Shown: positions 26,230 through 37,333, counted from the first letter of the stretch. The stretch: DNA of 64,000 bases from Streptomyces sp. GESEQ-35 (GCF_017948485.1 NZ_JAFFSX010000004.1:372001-436000); one strand, 5' to 3'. Program-made: numbers and translations. Notes: generated by a model from the letters alone, not told the origin.

Positions 26230-26907
26230 CTATCCAGGCCGGACAGCAAGATGCACGACGTCCGGAACGCCCCGGGCAACCGGGATCTCTTCGGTACGCA
26301 CCCGTTGGAAACCGGCATTCCATAGGGTTCCTTCAAATTCCGGAGAGGGCTTGGCCGACCACACGGCCAGCACGCCCGCAGGTCGCAACGCCCTTGCGCA
26401 GCTGGCCAGTCCGGTCGGCGAGTACAGTCCGGCGTTGCCCTCGGTGACGGTCCAGTCGGGTCCGTTGTCGATGTCCAGGCACAGCGCGTCGTACGTGTCG
26501 GATATCTCATTGACGTAAGAGATCACGTCACTTTCGACGATCTCCGTGCGGGGATCCGCGAGGGCCCTCGCGGACAGCGCGGACAGGGGGCCCTCGCGGT
26601 GCCAGTCGATGACGGCCGGTTCGCGCTCGACGACGGTAATGCGGCCCCAGCGGTCGTTCTCGGCGGCGTGTGCGAGCGAGAAACCGACGCCCAGGCCTCC
26701 GATCAGCACATTCGGCCGCTCACGCGCGTCCAGGGCGTCGAGTGCCGCGTCGACCAGCCGGCGCTCCGAGCGTCCGTCGGAGGTGTCCATCAGGAAGCAG
26801 CCGTTCGCGATGATCTGGAGCAGTTCGCCGTGGCGGCGCAGGACCACCTCGCCGTGCGGGCCCTCACGACGGTCCAGGACTTCGGGCATGTCGTATGCGG
26901 TGGGCAT
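26230..26907 (-). CDS. Spermidine synthase-like SAM-binding protein
   Basis: A 225-aa Rossmann methyltransferase-fold protein related to polyamine aminopropyltransferases. RPNVLIGGLGVGFSLAHA is the nucleotide motif I, TVVEREPAVIDWH motif II and DALCLDIDNGPDW replaces the usual aspartate-bearing D-x-x-D segment. It is shorter than true spermidine synthases (about 280 aa) and lacks the full N-terminal beta barrel, so substrate and even chemistry are uncertain. The ATG is preceded by AGGA. It is encoded upstream of the two-component genes on the same strand with a 124-bp gap. Confidence 0.8.
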   Translation of the reverse strand: MPTAYDMPEVLDRREGPHGEVVLRRHGELLQIIANGCFLMDTSDGRSERRLVDAALDALDARERPNVLIGGLGVGFSLAHAAENDRWGRITVVEREPAVIDWHREGPLSALSARALADPRTEIVESDVISYVNEISDTYDALCLDIDNGPDWTVTEGNAGLYSPTGLASCARALRPAGVLAVWSAKPSPEFEGTLWNAGFQRVRTEEIPVARGVPDVVHLAVRPG

Positions 26908-27125
26908 CGGCCCATCCTGACACTTCCCTGACGAATTGTTGATGGAATTACGGACATCGTGTTGACGGGACATGAACGTGCGGTATGTCGGCGTCGGCAC
27001 GGCCGCGGGGAGCTGCCGGCCGATGCCTGAGAGTTGGATGTGAAACGGCTGCGAGGTGGTGCACGTCACAGACAGCGGCACGCGGGGGCGCAGAGGGTGG
27101 GGCGAAACGGAAGGAGCGTCTCACG

Positions 27126-27842
27126 GTGGAACGGATCGCCCCGACGACGCCTCCTGACGCCCTTCCCGAGGTCTCCGGGCTGCTGAACGGCATGCCGCGC
27201 CAGCGGGTACCGGAACCGGCGGCCCCCCGAAAGCGCGCCCTTCGCCCGTGGCGAGTCCTGCCCACCCCCACGGGAACCCCCTTCACCTTCACGTTCGCGG
27301 CCGTGCTTGCGGGCACCTCGCTGATCCTCGAATACGCCGACCCGTCCCTCGTCCACACCCTCCTCCAGGGCTCCAGTACCGACGTGGCGCACCTCGTCCG
27401 AACGCCCGTGTTCGTGCTGCTGGCCAGCGCGCTGTGGGTCGCGGGCGGACTCGTGTCGCCGTACGCGATCGGCTTCCTGCTCGTTCTCACCGCGCTGGAG
27501 CGGCGGATCGGCGGGGCGCGCACGGCCTGCGTGTTCCTGGCCGGACATGTGCTGGCCACGCTCGCGACGGAAGTCCCCATAGGGCTGGCGGTGTTGGTCG
27601 GCCATCTGCCCGACAGCTCCCTCCATCGCCTCGACTACGGCATCAGCTTCGGTGTTGCGACCAGTGTCGGTGCCCTCGCCGGCCTGCTCTCACCGTGGCT
27701 GCGGTGGGCGTTGCTTTGCCTGTTCGGGTGGATGCTGGTCGAGGACCTGGTCGCGTTCGCGGATCCGATGTCCAACTGGGGGCATTTGATTGCGCTGGGG
27801 GTCGGGATTGCTCTCTGGCCGGCTGTGCGCTCCGCTGGGTAG
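27126..27842 (+). CDS. Rhomboid-like integral membrane protein
   Basis: A 238-aa protein with about six hydrophobic segments between residues 55 and 235, arranged as in rhomboid-like proteins of actinomycetes. The catalytic GxSG and the paired His of active rhomboid proteases are not evident; the LDYGISFG segment is the nearest match and carries Ser in a similar context. It may therefore be a pseudoprotease. The GTG start at 27126 follows AAGGAG by 9 nt and is preferred to a longer in-frame frame without a ribosome site. It is convergent with the sulfatase gene, with one copy of the dispersed repeat between. Confidence 0.8.
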   Translation: MERIAPTTPPDALPEVSGLLNGMPRQRVPEPAAPRKRALRPWRVLPTPTGTPFTFTFAAVLAGTSLILEYADPSLVHTLLQGSSTDVAHLVRTPVFVLLASALWVAGGLVSPYAIGFLLVLTALERRIGGARTACVFLAGHVLATLATEVPIGLAVLVGHLPDSSLHRLDYGISFGVATSVGALAGLLSPWLRWALLCLFGWMLVEDLVAFADPMSNWGHLIALGVGIALWPAVRSAG

Positions 27843-27869
27843 GTGGTTTGTTTGCCGCGGGTCGGTGGG

Positions 27870-27907
27870 GGCTGGTCGCGCAGTTCCCCGCGCCCCTTTC
27901 GGGGCGC
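27870..27907 (+). repeat. Dispersed intergenic repeat, copy 1
   Basis: Full copy of the repeat with core CGCGCAGTTCCCCGCGCCCC, ending in the hairpin GCGCCCC-TTTC-GGGGCGC (27890-27907). It lies between the convergent rhomboid-like and sulfatase genes and could terminate both. Confidence 0.85.
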
Positions 27908-27940
27908 TGTACTGCACCGGTAATTCGCCAGTCCCGCCGA

Positions 27941-29413
27941 TCAGGCTCTTCTTGCTGCCGCCAGTCCCTTCGCCAGTGCCGGGATGCCGAGCCTGTGTTC
28001 CTCCTCCCGCGTTGCCCCGTGGAGGCGGTTGGTGAGTTGGTAGGGGTCGGTGCCCAGGTCGTAGTACTCGCGGAAGACGACCTCGCCGGTGCCCTTGGGC
28101 CGTCCCTCGGGGTCGAGGCGGCCGCGGTAGTACTCCGTGTACTGCCGGTACTTGCCGATGTACGACGCCCAGGTGTGGATCGGCTTCTTGTCCTGGCGGT
28201 TCCAGAACCACTCGGCGAGCAGGTGGTCGCGGTCGTTGCCTGGGTCGAGCAGGGAGTGGCCGTCGTGCGGGGTGTCCGGGGTGATGCCGGCCGCGTCGAG
28301 GAGGGTGGGCGCGATGTCGACGTGACCGGTGAGACGGTCGTCGGTGCCGCCGGTCAGGCCGGCCGGCCAGGACAGCCAGAACGGCACCTCCAGACTCGGG
28401 CGGTACGGCACCGACTTGCGCAGCCAGCCGTGGTCGCCCCAGCACAGGCCGTGGTCACTGGTGAACAGCACGAGCGTGTTCTCCAGCTGTCCCAGCGCCC
28501 GCAGCTGGTCACGGAAGTCGCGCATCGCGTCGTCCACGGAGAGCAGGGTGCGCAACTGGCTGGTGCGCAGGGCCTTTCCCTGGGCGAAGGAGTGGTGGGC
28601 CCTCCGCAGGAAGCGCGGTTTGTCGGCCTTGTCCGACTCGAACACGGAGGGCCGGCCCTCCCACTCGGGCACGCGGGTGCGGGCGTACTTCTGCTCCGGG
28701 ATGTTCACTTCGTGCGCGCTGCGGGTGGCGACGAACGCGAACCAGGGGCGGTCGTCGGTGCGGGACTTCTCGATGAAGGCGAGGGCGCGGTCCTTGATGA
28801 CCGTGGTGTTGTAGCCCGGGATGTTCCGTACTGTCCCGTTGTCGTTGTAGTGGCCGTTGTAGTAGTGGACCGGTTCCTGGAGCAGCCACTCGTCGAAGTG
28901 CGGCGGACTGTCGCCGGTGTGCCAGTAGTTGAGGAACTTGCCGAACAGGCCCGTCCGGTAGCCGGCCTCGTGCAACTGGCGCTGGACGGTGGTGTGCTGG
29001 TCCAGGCGGTACGGGTGGCGGGTGTCCAGGAGCCCGTGGTTGTGGGCGTACCGGCCCGACATGATCGAGGCGCGGGACGGCGCGCACAGGGGCGTGTTCG
29101 CGTGCGCCCGCGCGAAGGTCACGCCCTGTCCGCCGAGCCAGTCGACGGTCTGCCGGATCGCCCAGTCCGTTTCCTTCGGCTGGTCGTCGGTGAGGACGAG
29201 GAGGATGTTGGGGCGGTTGCCGGGACGGGGGCGACGGCTGGGGGCGGGTGCCTTGCCCGCGGCGGGCCGGGCGGTGTGTGCCGGGCCGGAGGCCGGGGCG
29301 CTGCCCCCGTCCGTCGCCTTCGCGACGATCGGGATCGCCGCCCCCGTGGCCGCCACCGCTGCCCCCGCGATCACCGCCCGCCGTGCCGGCGCACGTCGCT
29401 GTCCCTCGGTCAT
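27941..29413 (-). CDS. Secreted sulfatase (arylsulfatase family)
   Basis: A 490-aa type I sulfatase. The N-terminus carries a twin-arginine-like signal (RRAVIAGAAVAATGAA, 11-26), so export folded by Tat is likely. The formylglycine site is Cys110 in LCAPSRASIMSGR, matching C-x-P-S-R. Metal-binding Asp76-Asp77 sit in LVLTDDQ, and FTSDHGLCWGDHG supplies the later Asp/His ligands. It would cleave sulfate esters of polysaccharides or small molecules outside the cell; the substrate is unknown. It needs a formylglycine-generating enzyme encoded elsewhere, since the radical SAM protein at 15866 belongs to the peptide-maturase class. Confidence 0.93.
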   Translation of the reverse strand: MTEGQRRAPARRAVIAGAAVAATGAAIPIVAKATDGGSAPASGPAHTARPAAGKAPAPSRRPRPGNRPNILLVLTDDQPKETDWAIRQTVDWLGGQGVTFARAHANTPLCAPSRASIMSGRYAHNHGLLDTRHPYRLDQHTTVQRQLHEAGYRTGLFGKFLNYWHTGDSPPHFDEWLLQEPVHYYNGHYNDNGTVRNIPGYNTTVIKDRALAFIEKSRTDDRPWFAFVATRSAHEVNIPEQKYARTRVPEWEGRPSVFESDKADKPRFLRRAHHSFAQGKALRTSQLRTLLSVDDAMRDFRDQLRALGQLENTLVLFTSDHGLCWGDHGWLRKSVPYRPSLEVPFWLSWPAGLTGGTDDRLTGHVDIAPTLLDAAGITPDTPHDGHSLLDPGNDRDHLLAEWFWNRQDKKPIHTWASYIGKYRQYTEYYRGRLDPEGRPKGTGEVVFREYYDLGTDPYQLTNRLHGATREEEHRLGIPALAKGLAAARRA

Positions 29414-29670
29414 GTGCTCCCCAAGTCCCCGTTGATCCCCGTATCGACGCTCCCACAGTCTGTGAGAGGGCTTGCAGTGTGCGGACGGTTCCTGTGAACG
29501 GTATTGCGGGGGTGTCGCAGTGGCCTTGCGGTGCTGTGGCGGCAGTCGTACGGCGGTGAGTCCGCGACCGGTTTTCCGGAAGCGTCTTCCTCGCTCCCCG
29601 CGGTCGCCCTAGGCTCGTGACGTGGGTTCCGGTCGAGGGGGCCCAGCCGTCCGTCAGACTCGGGGGCGAC

Positions 29671-30369
29671 GTGGACGTGCCGACGCTGATCCTGCTGGGA
29701 GCGGCAGGAGGTGCGCTGCGGGGTGCCCTCGACTTCTATATCCAGTTCGCCAACTGGCGTTCTGCCCGCAACGCCCATCGGCGGCCGGCACAGGCTCAAG
29801 CGCTTCCGGCACCCCGGTTCCAGGAGTACGTCGATCCCGCGGTCGACCTCGTTGCGGCCGCCGTGCACAGCGTCCTGGGTGCCGGGCTGGCGGCGCTTCT
29901 GGGCAGCACCGGGCAGATCAGCGGCCCCTTCGCGGCCATCGTCGTCGGAATCTCGGCGCCGGTGATCCTGACCCAGCTCGCCCGCGTCCAGTCCGTGAGC
30001 GAGGCGGTCGCGGGTGGGCAGGGGGCGACGCCCGGAACCGAGATCGCCGCACCGGACGTGCAGGCCGTGCCGTCCGTGGTGCCGTTGGCGGCTGCGGGCT
30101 CCGCCGATCAGGCCGCCGCCCCGACCGCCACGGTCGGCGGTGCGCCGGAGCCCGTCCTCCGCGCGGACGCCGAAGTGCCACAGCCACGGTCACAACCGCA
30201 GCCCCAACCTCAGCCCCAGCCCCAGCCCCAGCCCCAACCTCAGCCTCAGCCCCAGCCGAACGGTCGGCCCGCCGATGCAGCGGGTGAGCCGGGCCGCGGC
30301 CTCGGCAGCCGAGGAACGTCGTCGCTGCCGCACGGCGGTCCGGTCGTCGGTGAGGAGGGGACGCCATGA
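29671..30369 (+). CDS. Hypothetical membrane protein with Gln-Pro repeat tail
   Basis: A 232-aa protein of no family I know. Hydrophobic, Gly/Ala-rich segments near residues 3-20 and 50-95 (LGAGLAALLGSTG, AAIVVGISAPVILTQLARV) suggest two or three membrane helices. The C-terminal half is disordered and includes eleven or so consecutive Gln-Pro pairs. The start is uncertain: GTG 29671 follows GGGGGCGAC, while in-frame GTGs at 29617 and 29677 are alternatives; TAGGCT at 29610-29615 may be the -10 box. Its stop overlaps the start of the next gene (ATGA), so the pair is co-translated. Confidence 0.7.
   Translation: MDVPTLILLGAAGGALRGALDFYIQFANWRSARNAHRRPAQAQALPAPRFQEYVDPAVDLVAAAVHSVLGAGLAALLGSTGQISGPFAAIVVGISAPVILTQLARVQSVSEAVAGGQGATPGTEIAAPDVQAVPSVVPLAAAGSADQAAAPTATVGGAPEPVLRADAEVPQPRSQPQPQPQPQPQPQPQPQPQPQPNGRPADAAGEPGRGLGSRGTSSLPHGGPVVGEEGTP
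30196..30258 (+). repeat. Hexanucleotide tandem repeat encoding (Gln-Pro)n
   Basis: About ten units of CAGCCC/CAACCT-type hexamers inside the preceding coding sequence. In-frame gain or loss of units would change tail length without a frameshift. Confidence 0.85.
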
Positions 30370-31664
30370 CCACCAGGCCCACGGTGCGGCGTCGCCTCGC
30401 CGCGGCGGTGCTCGGCGTGGAACGCCCCCGACGCGGGCCGACGGAGATCGCGGCACGGCGTGAACTCCCGTTCGGGCGACGGCTGCTGGCCGCGGTCCTG
30501 GGGGTGCGGGTGAACCCGGGCGCGGGGCGGGCGCCGGTCCCGTCGGAGAGCGCGACCGAGCGGTCGGCCGCAGAACCAGCTCCCGTGGCGGCGCCGGCCC
30601 CGTTTCCCAGGGCTCCGTCACCAAGGCCCGCGGGGCCAAGGCCTCCCTCACCAAGACCGAGACTGGCCCCGGGGTCACGGCCGCCACTGCCTGCCGAGGT
30701 CCGGGGTCCGGACGCTGCCCCTCAGGTGCCCGCACAGCCTTCGCGGCCCGAACCGTCGCGGACCCCCCCGTCAGGGAGCGCCCCCCGTTCGCCGTACAGG
30801 GCGGCCGGCGTTCCGCGGCACCTGCTGAGCGAGGACCGCCAGGAATACGAGCGGATCGTCGATGAGGCGCTGCGCTCCGCCCCACACCGCCCTGAACTGG
30901 CCGCTGTCGGACAGCGGCTCAACCCGGAACAGCTGCGCACCATGGCCCTCAACGCCTCCGCACTCATCACCGCGGCGGCAGCCACCGAGTACCAGCACTA
31001 TGTGAAGGTCCGCGAGGAACTGCGCCGACCGGAGCCGTCCACCGCTTCGTCCACTCGGGAGGGCCGGGATCCGAGCCCGGTGGGGCTCGCCGCCACCATG
31101 GGTGAGGCCGCCGAGACAGCCGGCGCGGGCGCCGTCGCCGTCGTCGCGGTCCTGGCACCCGTCCTCGCCGGAACAGCCGCTGTGATCTTCCTGCTCGTGG
31201 GCTACATCCTGAAGATGCTCGACCCCGAGCCGGACTTCGCCCAGACCATGCTGACCACCGGATGGGTGCTCTCCGGCGTGACCGCGGCCGCGATCCTTGT
31301 CGCCGCGGTCGGGCTGCTGATCACCGCCCTGCGCAACAGGCCCTCGCCCGACACAGGCCCTTACGGGGAGCTGGGCGGGGAGGTGGCCAGGGCCAGGGAA
31401 GCCTGGCGCGAGGCCCTGCTGGAGCGCGGCATCCTGCCGTTCCTGCGAGAGGCACTGGCCGACCCCGGTGCCACGGCACTGCACCGCACGGCACCGTCGA
31501 GCCACATCCCGCACGGCGGCTACAACCGCCCGGGTTTCGGCAGCCCCGACGGACCCACCCCGGGGCCGCGCCCGAGCTTCACGAGCCCGGACTACTCCAG
31601 CCCGGACTTCGGAGGCCCGGAACACATCCCGGACACCCCGGGCCAGGACTCCCAGCAGGACTGA
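30366..31664 (+). CDS. Hypothetical two-helix membrane protein
   Basis: A 432-aa protein with no family I recognise. Residues 1-150 are Pro/Arg/Ala-rich and contain a duplicated short motif, RRLAAAVLGV at 9-18 and RRLLAAVLGV at 38-47, each followed by a proline-rich stretch. A compact helical segment (residues about 155-215, HLLSEDRQEYERIVDEALRS) precedes two strong membrane helices, about 252-283 and 299-322. The C-terminal 70 residues are Gly/Pro/Ser-rich with repeated FGS/SPD/GP units. It is coupled to the preceding membrane protein, so the two may form a complex. Function unknown. Confidence 0.78.
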   Translation: MTTRPTVRRRLAAAVLGVERPRRGPTEIAARRELPFGRRLLAAVLGVRVNPGAGRAPVPSESATERSAAEPAPVAAPAPFPRAPSPRPAGPRPPSPRPRLAPGSRPPLPAEVRGPDAAPQVPAQPSRPEPSRTPPSGSAPRSPYRAAGVPRHLLSEDRQEYERIVDEALRSAPHRPELAAVGQRLNPEQLRTMALNASALITAAAATEYQHYVKVREELRRPEPSTASSTREGRDPSPVGLAATMGEAAETAGAGAVAVVAVLAPVLAGTAAVIFLLVGYILKMLDPEPDFAQTMLTTGWVLSGVTAAAILVAAVGLLITALRNRPSPDTGPYGELGGEVARAREAWREALLERGILPFLREALADPGATALHRTAPSSHIPHGGYNRPGFGSPDGPTPGPRPSFTSPDYSSPDFGGPEHIPDTPGQDSQQD

Positions 31665-31815
31665 GCCCCCCCGGCAGCCGTCCGCGTCAGTCGCCGGGAA
31701 TTCCCAGGCAGGCCACGACGCTCCTTCTCCGTATGCCCCAACGCCGCCACCAGCGCAGTCACCTCGATCGCTGACAGCGAACACAGGCGGGGGAACATTC
31801 GGAGGCTCACGAGCA

Positions 31816-31834
31816 TTGAGTCGGCATAACTCAA
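31816..31834 (+). promoter_or_regulatory. HAIR-type HspR operator upstream of lon
   Basis: TTGAGTCGGCATAACTCAA fits the core of the HAIR consensus CTTGAGT-N7-ACTCAAG with the exact 7-nt spacer. It lies 22 bp before the lon start. HspR control of lon is established in Streptomyces, so heat-inducible expression is expected. Confidence 0.8.
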
Positions 31835-31856
31835 CTTGACTGCCGAAGGGGAGATC

Positions 31857-34271
<2,415 letters not shown>

Positions 34272-34290
34272 CGGGCGCGATCGGACAGGC

Positions 34291-34324
34291 AAGGCCCGGA
34301 CCCCGTGAGGGAGGCCCGGGCCTT
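34291..34324 (+). terminator. Terminator after lon
   Basis: A 9-bp stem AAGGCCCGG with CCGGGCCTT and a 16-nt loop, 20 bp after the stop. Confidence 0.7.
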
Positions 34325-34345
34325 CGCCGTGCGTCGGGAAGTCAA

Positions 34346-34479
34346 CCGTTGGCGAGTGCGACCACGCGGTCCAGCGCGCCATTGCTGTGCTTGCCCGGGG
34401 GATGACCCCCGGACCCTCAGCCGGGGCGGCACCGTCCTAGCCGTTGGCGAGTGCGACCACGCGGTCCAGCGCGCCATTG
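34346..34479. repeat. 39-bp direct duplication of the GH25 gene 3' end
   Basis: The 39 bp at 34441-34479, the last codons of the lysozyme gene, recur exactly at 34346-34384, 95 bp away. The outer copy reads, on the minus strand, to its own in-frame stop after Asn-Gly (TGA instead of TAG). The 56 bp between copies contains the inverted repeat CCGGGGG/CCCCCGG. Confidence 0.9.
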
Positions 34480-35282
34480 AACTTGTTGTGGTCCCCGACC
34501 GTCGGGCCGGAGGACGTGTACTGCCACATCGTCTGGTACGCCCAGCCCGCCGGCAGTGTCCCCACGGTCGACGCATAGCGCGCGATCCACAGCGGGTTGG
34601 TGGTGCCGAAGCCGGCGTAGTTGCCGGTGCACTGGGTCCACCAGCTGGTGGCCGTGTAGATGACGGGGTCGCGGCCGGTGCGGGCCTTGTACTGGGTGAC
34701 GAAGCTGCGGATCCAGCTGACCATCGCGCTCTGGGTCTTGCCGTAGCAGGCTGCGCCGTACGGGTTCCACTCGATGTCGAGGGCGCCGGGCAGGGTCTTG
34801 CCGTCGCGGGACCAGCCGCCGCCGTGGTCGACGAAGTAGTTCGCCTGGGTGGCACCGGTCGTGGTGTCCGGGGTGGCGAAGTGGTAGGCGCCGCGGATCA
34901 TGCCGACGTTGTAGGAGCCGTTGTACTGCTGGGTGAAGGAGGGGTTCGTGTAGTACGTCCCCTCGGTCGCCTTCGTATAGGCCCACCTGACCCCGCTGCT
35001 CCACAGGGTGGACCAGGCGACGTTGCCCTGGTGGCTGGAGACGTCCACGCCCTCCGTCTGGGTGGCGCGGGTGTCGGGGGGCAGGCCCCGTTCGCCGTCG
35101 TGGGCGAGGACGCCCATGCCCATGTACGCGGAGCCACGGGTGGGCCAGACGGCGTCGTTGTACGGCTCGTCGGCGGCGGAGGCCGGGGCGGCGAGGGCGG
35201 GCAGGAGGGAGAGCGCGGCGAGCAGGATGCCGGCGAGGGACAGGCGGCGGGGGTGTACCGATCCAGGTCTGTGCACGGTCAT
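34437..35282 (-). CDS. Secreted GH25 lysozyme (muramidase)
   Basis: A 281-aa secreted peptidoglycan hydrolase of glycoside hydrolase family 25, cleaving the MurNAc-GlcNAc bond. The signal peptide covers about 1-38 (LAGILLAALSLLPALAAPASA, cut after ASA). The catalytic barrel opens with EGVDVSSHQG and holds the acidic pair in GALDIEWNPYG. YTATSWWTQC and MWQYTSSG are typical of the family. GGAGGCACGCT precedes the ATG, which decides the start. There is no separate cell-wall-binding domain. Its last 13 codons are duplicated just downstream, a recent event judging by identity. Confidence 0.94.
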   Translation of the reverse strand: MTVHRPGSVHPRRLSLAGILLAALSLLPALAAPASAADEPYNDAVWPTRGSAYMGMGVLAHDGERGLPPDTRATQTEGVDVSSHQGNVAWSTLWSSGVRWAYTKATEGTYYTNPSFTQQYNGSYNVGMIRGAYHFATPDTTTGATQANYFVDHGGGWSRDGKTLPGALDIEWNPYGAACYGKTQSAMVSWIRSFVTQYKARTGRDPVIYTATSWWTQCTGNYAGFGTTNPLWIARYASTVGTLPAGWAYQTMWQYTSSGPTVGDHNKFNGALDRVVALANG

Positions 35283-35501
35283 AGCGTGCCTCCGAGGGCT
35301 CGGTTGTGCTCGGTGGGGAACGCGGTGGGGGTAGGTCGTCGCCGGTCGCTGCCGGCCGTTCGCTGGCGTGGGCATGCCAGCAATTTCCTGGTAAAGAAGC
35401 TACGCACGTAGACGAGCGGGTGGGAAGGGGGTCCGGTGGCTGCCGTTGGTCTACGCCTGCGAAATACTGACGGAGCTGCGGCGATGCCGGCATTTGGCGG
35501 A

Positions 35502-35522
35502 AACTTTCCGGACCGGGAAGTT
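35502..35522 (+). promoter_or_regulatory. Inverted repeat upstream of MarR gene
   Basis: AACTTTCC and GGGAAGTT (one mismatch) flank 5 nt, ending 16 bp before the start codon. Position and shape suit an autoregulatory MarR operator. A second short repeat CTACG-CA-CGTAG lies at 35400-35411. Confidence 0.45.
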
Positions 35523-35538
35523 CAAGGTAGGGGCTGAC

Positions 35539-36030
35539 GTGCAAGAAGACGGAAACGGCGACGGACGTCGAGTCGAATCCGACGCGTCGCCGAGTGGTGT
35601 GGACCGGGAATTCCTGTCCCTGGAACGCGAGCTGACGGTGCTGCTGCGGCGGGCCCGCGCCAACCAGGGTGAGATGGCCCGCGAGGTCCACCCCGATCTG
35701 GAGTCAGCCGCGTACGGCCTGTTGGTCCGTCTGGACGAACTCGGCGGCCAGCGGGCCACGGAACTCGCCGGTTACATCGGTGTCGGCAAGGCCACGATGT
35801 CGCGTCAGCTGCGTGCCCTGGAGGACCTCGGGCTGGTCGCCCGTGAACCCGATCCGGCGGACGGGCGGGCCTGGCTGATCCATCTGACGGACGAGGGGCG
35901 CGGCCGGGTGGGGAAGGTGCGGGAGGCGCGCCGGGCGCGGTACGTCAATCAGCTGGCCCACTGGGATCGTGGTGAGGTGGCTGAACTTGCGCGGTTGCTG
36001 CATCAGCTGAACCGGCAGATGGAGAGCTGA
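35539..36030 (+). CDS. MarR-family transcriptional regulator
   Basis: A 163-aa winged-helix regulator. The HTH is TELAGYIGVGKATMSRQLRALEDLGLVAREPDPADGR with the wing around AWLIHLTDEG; flanking helices should form the dimer interface. The GTG at 35539 follows AGGGGCTGAC and is preferred to an upstream in-frame frame. Its ligand and targets are unknown. It is divergent from the GH25 gene, so regulation of that lysozyme is possible, and a palindrome just upstream suggests autoregulation. Converges with the PP2C-like gene across a dispersed repeat. Confidence 0.92.
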   Translation: MQEDGNGDGRRVESDASPSGVDREFLSLERELTVLLRRARANQGEMAREVHPDLESAAYGLLVRLDELGGQRATELAGYIGVGKATMSRQLRALEDLGLVAREPDPADGRAWLIHLTDEGRGRVGKVREARRARYVNQLAHWDRGEVAELARLLHQLNRQMES

Positions 36031-36073
36031 GCCGAATCGCTGCGCGGAGCTGGTCCGTCATCTGCGGGTCCGT

Positions 36074-36113
36074 CGTGGCTGGTCGCGCAGTTCCCCGCGC
36101 CCCTTTGGGGCGC
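36074..36113 (+). repeat. Dispersed intergenic repeat, copy 2
   Basis: Same core as copy 1, with the 3' half CCCTTTGGGGCGCTGCCGAA also present as a fragment at 58102. Lies between convergent MarR and PP2C-like genes. Confidence 0.85.
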
Positions 36114-36166
36114 TGCCGAACCGCGCCCGACTTCGCCCGGCCCGCTTAGGGGTCCGCGCAGGACCA

Positions 36167-36952
36167 CTACAGCTCCGCGTACACCACCGTCGCGTCGTCG
36201 TGTGTCTTGCTCCGCCGCAGGAACCGCCGCTCCGTGTCCGCCAGTTCCAGCGCCCGTACCCGCGCGACCAGCTCCCCGGCCCCCTCTTTCCGTACGAGGT
36301 CGAAGCAGTCCGCCCAGTCGCCCTCGTGGAACTTCTCGACCCAGCGGGTCGCGCCGTCGGTGAGGGCGGCGAGGGCGCGGACGTCGCCGCGTGGCAGAAC
36401 CCCCGTCACCGCTCGCGCCGCCACCGAGGGGTCTGCGGCGGCTGTGAAGAAGCCGCCCTCCTTGTTGCGGACCGTGGTGTCGGCGACGGTGTCGGTGGCG
36501 AGGGAGGTGCGGGGGAGGCGGGAGAGGCGGTCGTCCAGCAAGGCCGTGACCGTGCCGTCCGTGGACTCCACCAGGAGCGCCGAGTCGGAGAGGACCAGGT
36601 ACTCGACCGTTGCGCCGGACCACCGGGCGAGGACCACGGTTGCCTGTGGGGTGCGTGAGTGAGAAAGGTCACAGGTTTGCGCGTGGGACTCGGCGGTTCG
36701 TGTGATGGCCGCGGCGAGGGCCTCGGCGAGGGGAACATCGGGGAGTGAAACGGTCAGTTCGGTCAGGGCTCCACCGAGGCGCGCGGTGTACCAGGGGACG
36801 GAATGCAGACAGCCCGTCCCGTCTTTCGGGGGTGTCACTCCGTCCAGGACGACCAGGGCGCCGCCCTGTCCGGAAGCCGGTACGGCGACGCTTGCGAAGT
36901 CCTCGTTGGGGTGGGTCGGGTCGCCGGGCTCGCAGACAACTTCGGTTCGCAT
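36167..36952 (-). CDS. PP2C-like protein phosphatase family protein
   Basis: A 261-aa protein with the PP2C layout: an early acidic site NEDFASVAV, ALVVLDGVTPP replacing the usual DG[MV]GG metal site, LSDSALLV, LAALTDGATRW and a final DDATVVYAEL. The DG of VVLDGV and the DGA/DDA residues are the expected metal ligands, though the glycine pattern is degenerate, so catalytic activity is uncertain. The ATG at 36952 follows GGAG by 9 nt; a longer in-frame extension has no support. It is divergent from the conservon operon, and a link to Ser/Thr phosphorylation there is only positional. Confidence 0.8.
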   Translation of the reverse strand: MRTEVVCEPGDPTHPNEDFASVAVPASGQGGALVVLDGVTPPKDGTGCLHSVPWYTARLGGALTELTVSLPDVPLAEALAAAITRTAESHAQTCDLSHSRTPQATVVLARWSGATVEYLVLSDSALLVESTDGTVTALLDDRLSRLPRTSLATDTVADTTVRNKEGGFFTAAADPSVAARAVTGVLPRGDVRALAALTDGATRWVEKFHEGDWADCFDLVRKEGAGELVARVRALELADTERRFLRRSKTHDDATVVYAEL

Positions 36953-37333
36953 TCGGCCAGTCTCCACGAGCTCTTCACGAGATTCGTCAAGGGGTTGCAA
37001 CGGTCGCGGAATTGGCGCACCCGCGCAGAACCCTTGCAGGTCAGACGCCTGAAATGGGGTGGAATGGTTCACTCCGGGAAGGCGCGGCGGCACATAGTGC
37101 CATCGTGCGCCGCGGACGTCCAACCGGCCCGCCGCGAGGCGCTGTCGATAGCGCCACAGGAACTTGCCCGCCCACTGCCGACCGAGGTTCACTCCTTCGG
37201 GTGGCGGGTCAGGTGATGCGCGACCACTGCCCACCGGCGTGGGAGGGTCGGGGACCGTACCGGGGCGGACACACCGGCTGGTAGCACCAGTTGACGCAGC
37301 GCCACCCGGGCCCATGGGTATCACGAGTCAGGA
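36953..37333. other. 381-bp divergent intergenic region before the conservon
   Basis: Holds the promoters of the PP2C-like gene and the cvn operon. One possible hairpin (37083-37114: CGCGGCGGCAC with GTGCGCCGCG, one bulge) could sit in the cvnA leader. I see no convincing -35/-10 pair and no supported gene. Confidence 0.4.

Noticed and set aside
30190..30258. Regular repeats that might be a CRISPR array
   Set aside because: Units are 6 bp, contiguous and in frame as Gln-Pro codons; no spacers.
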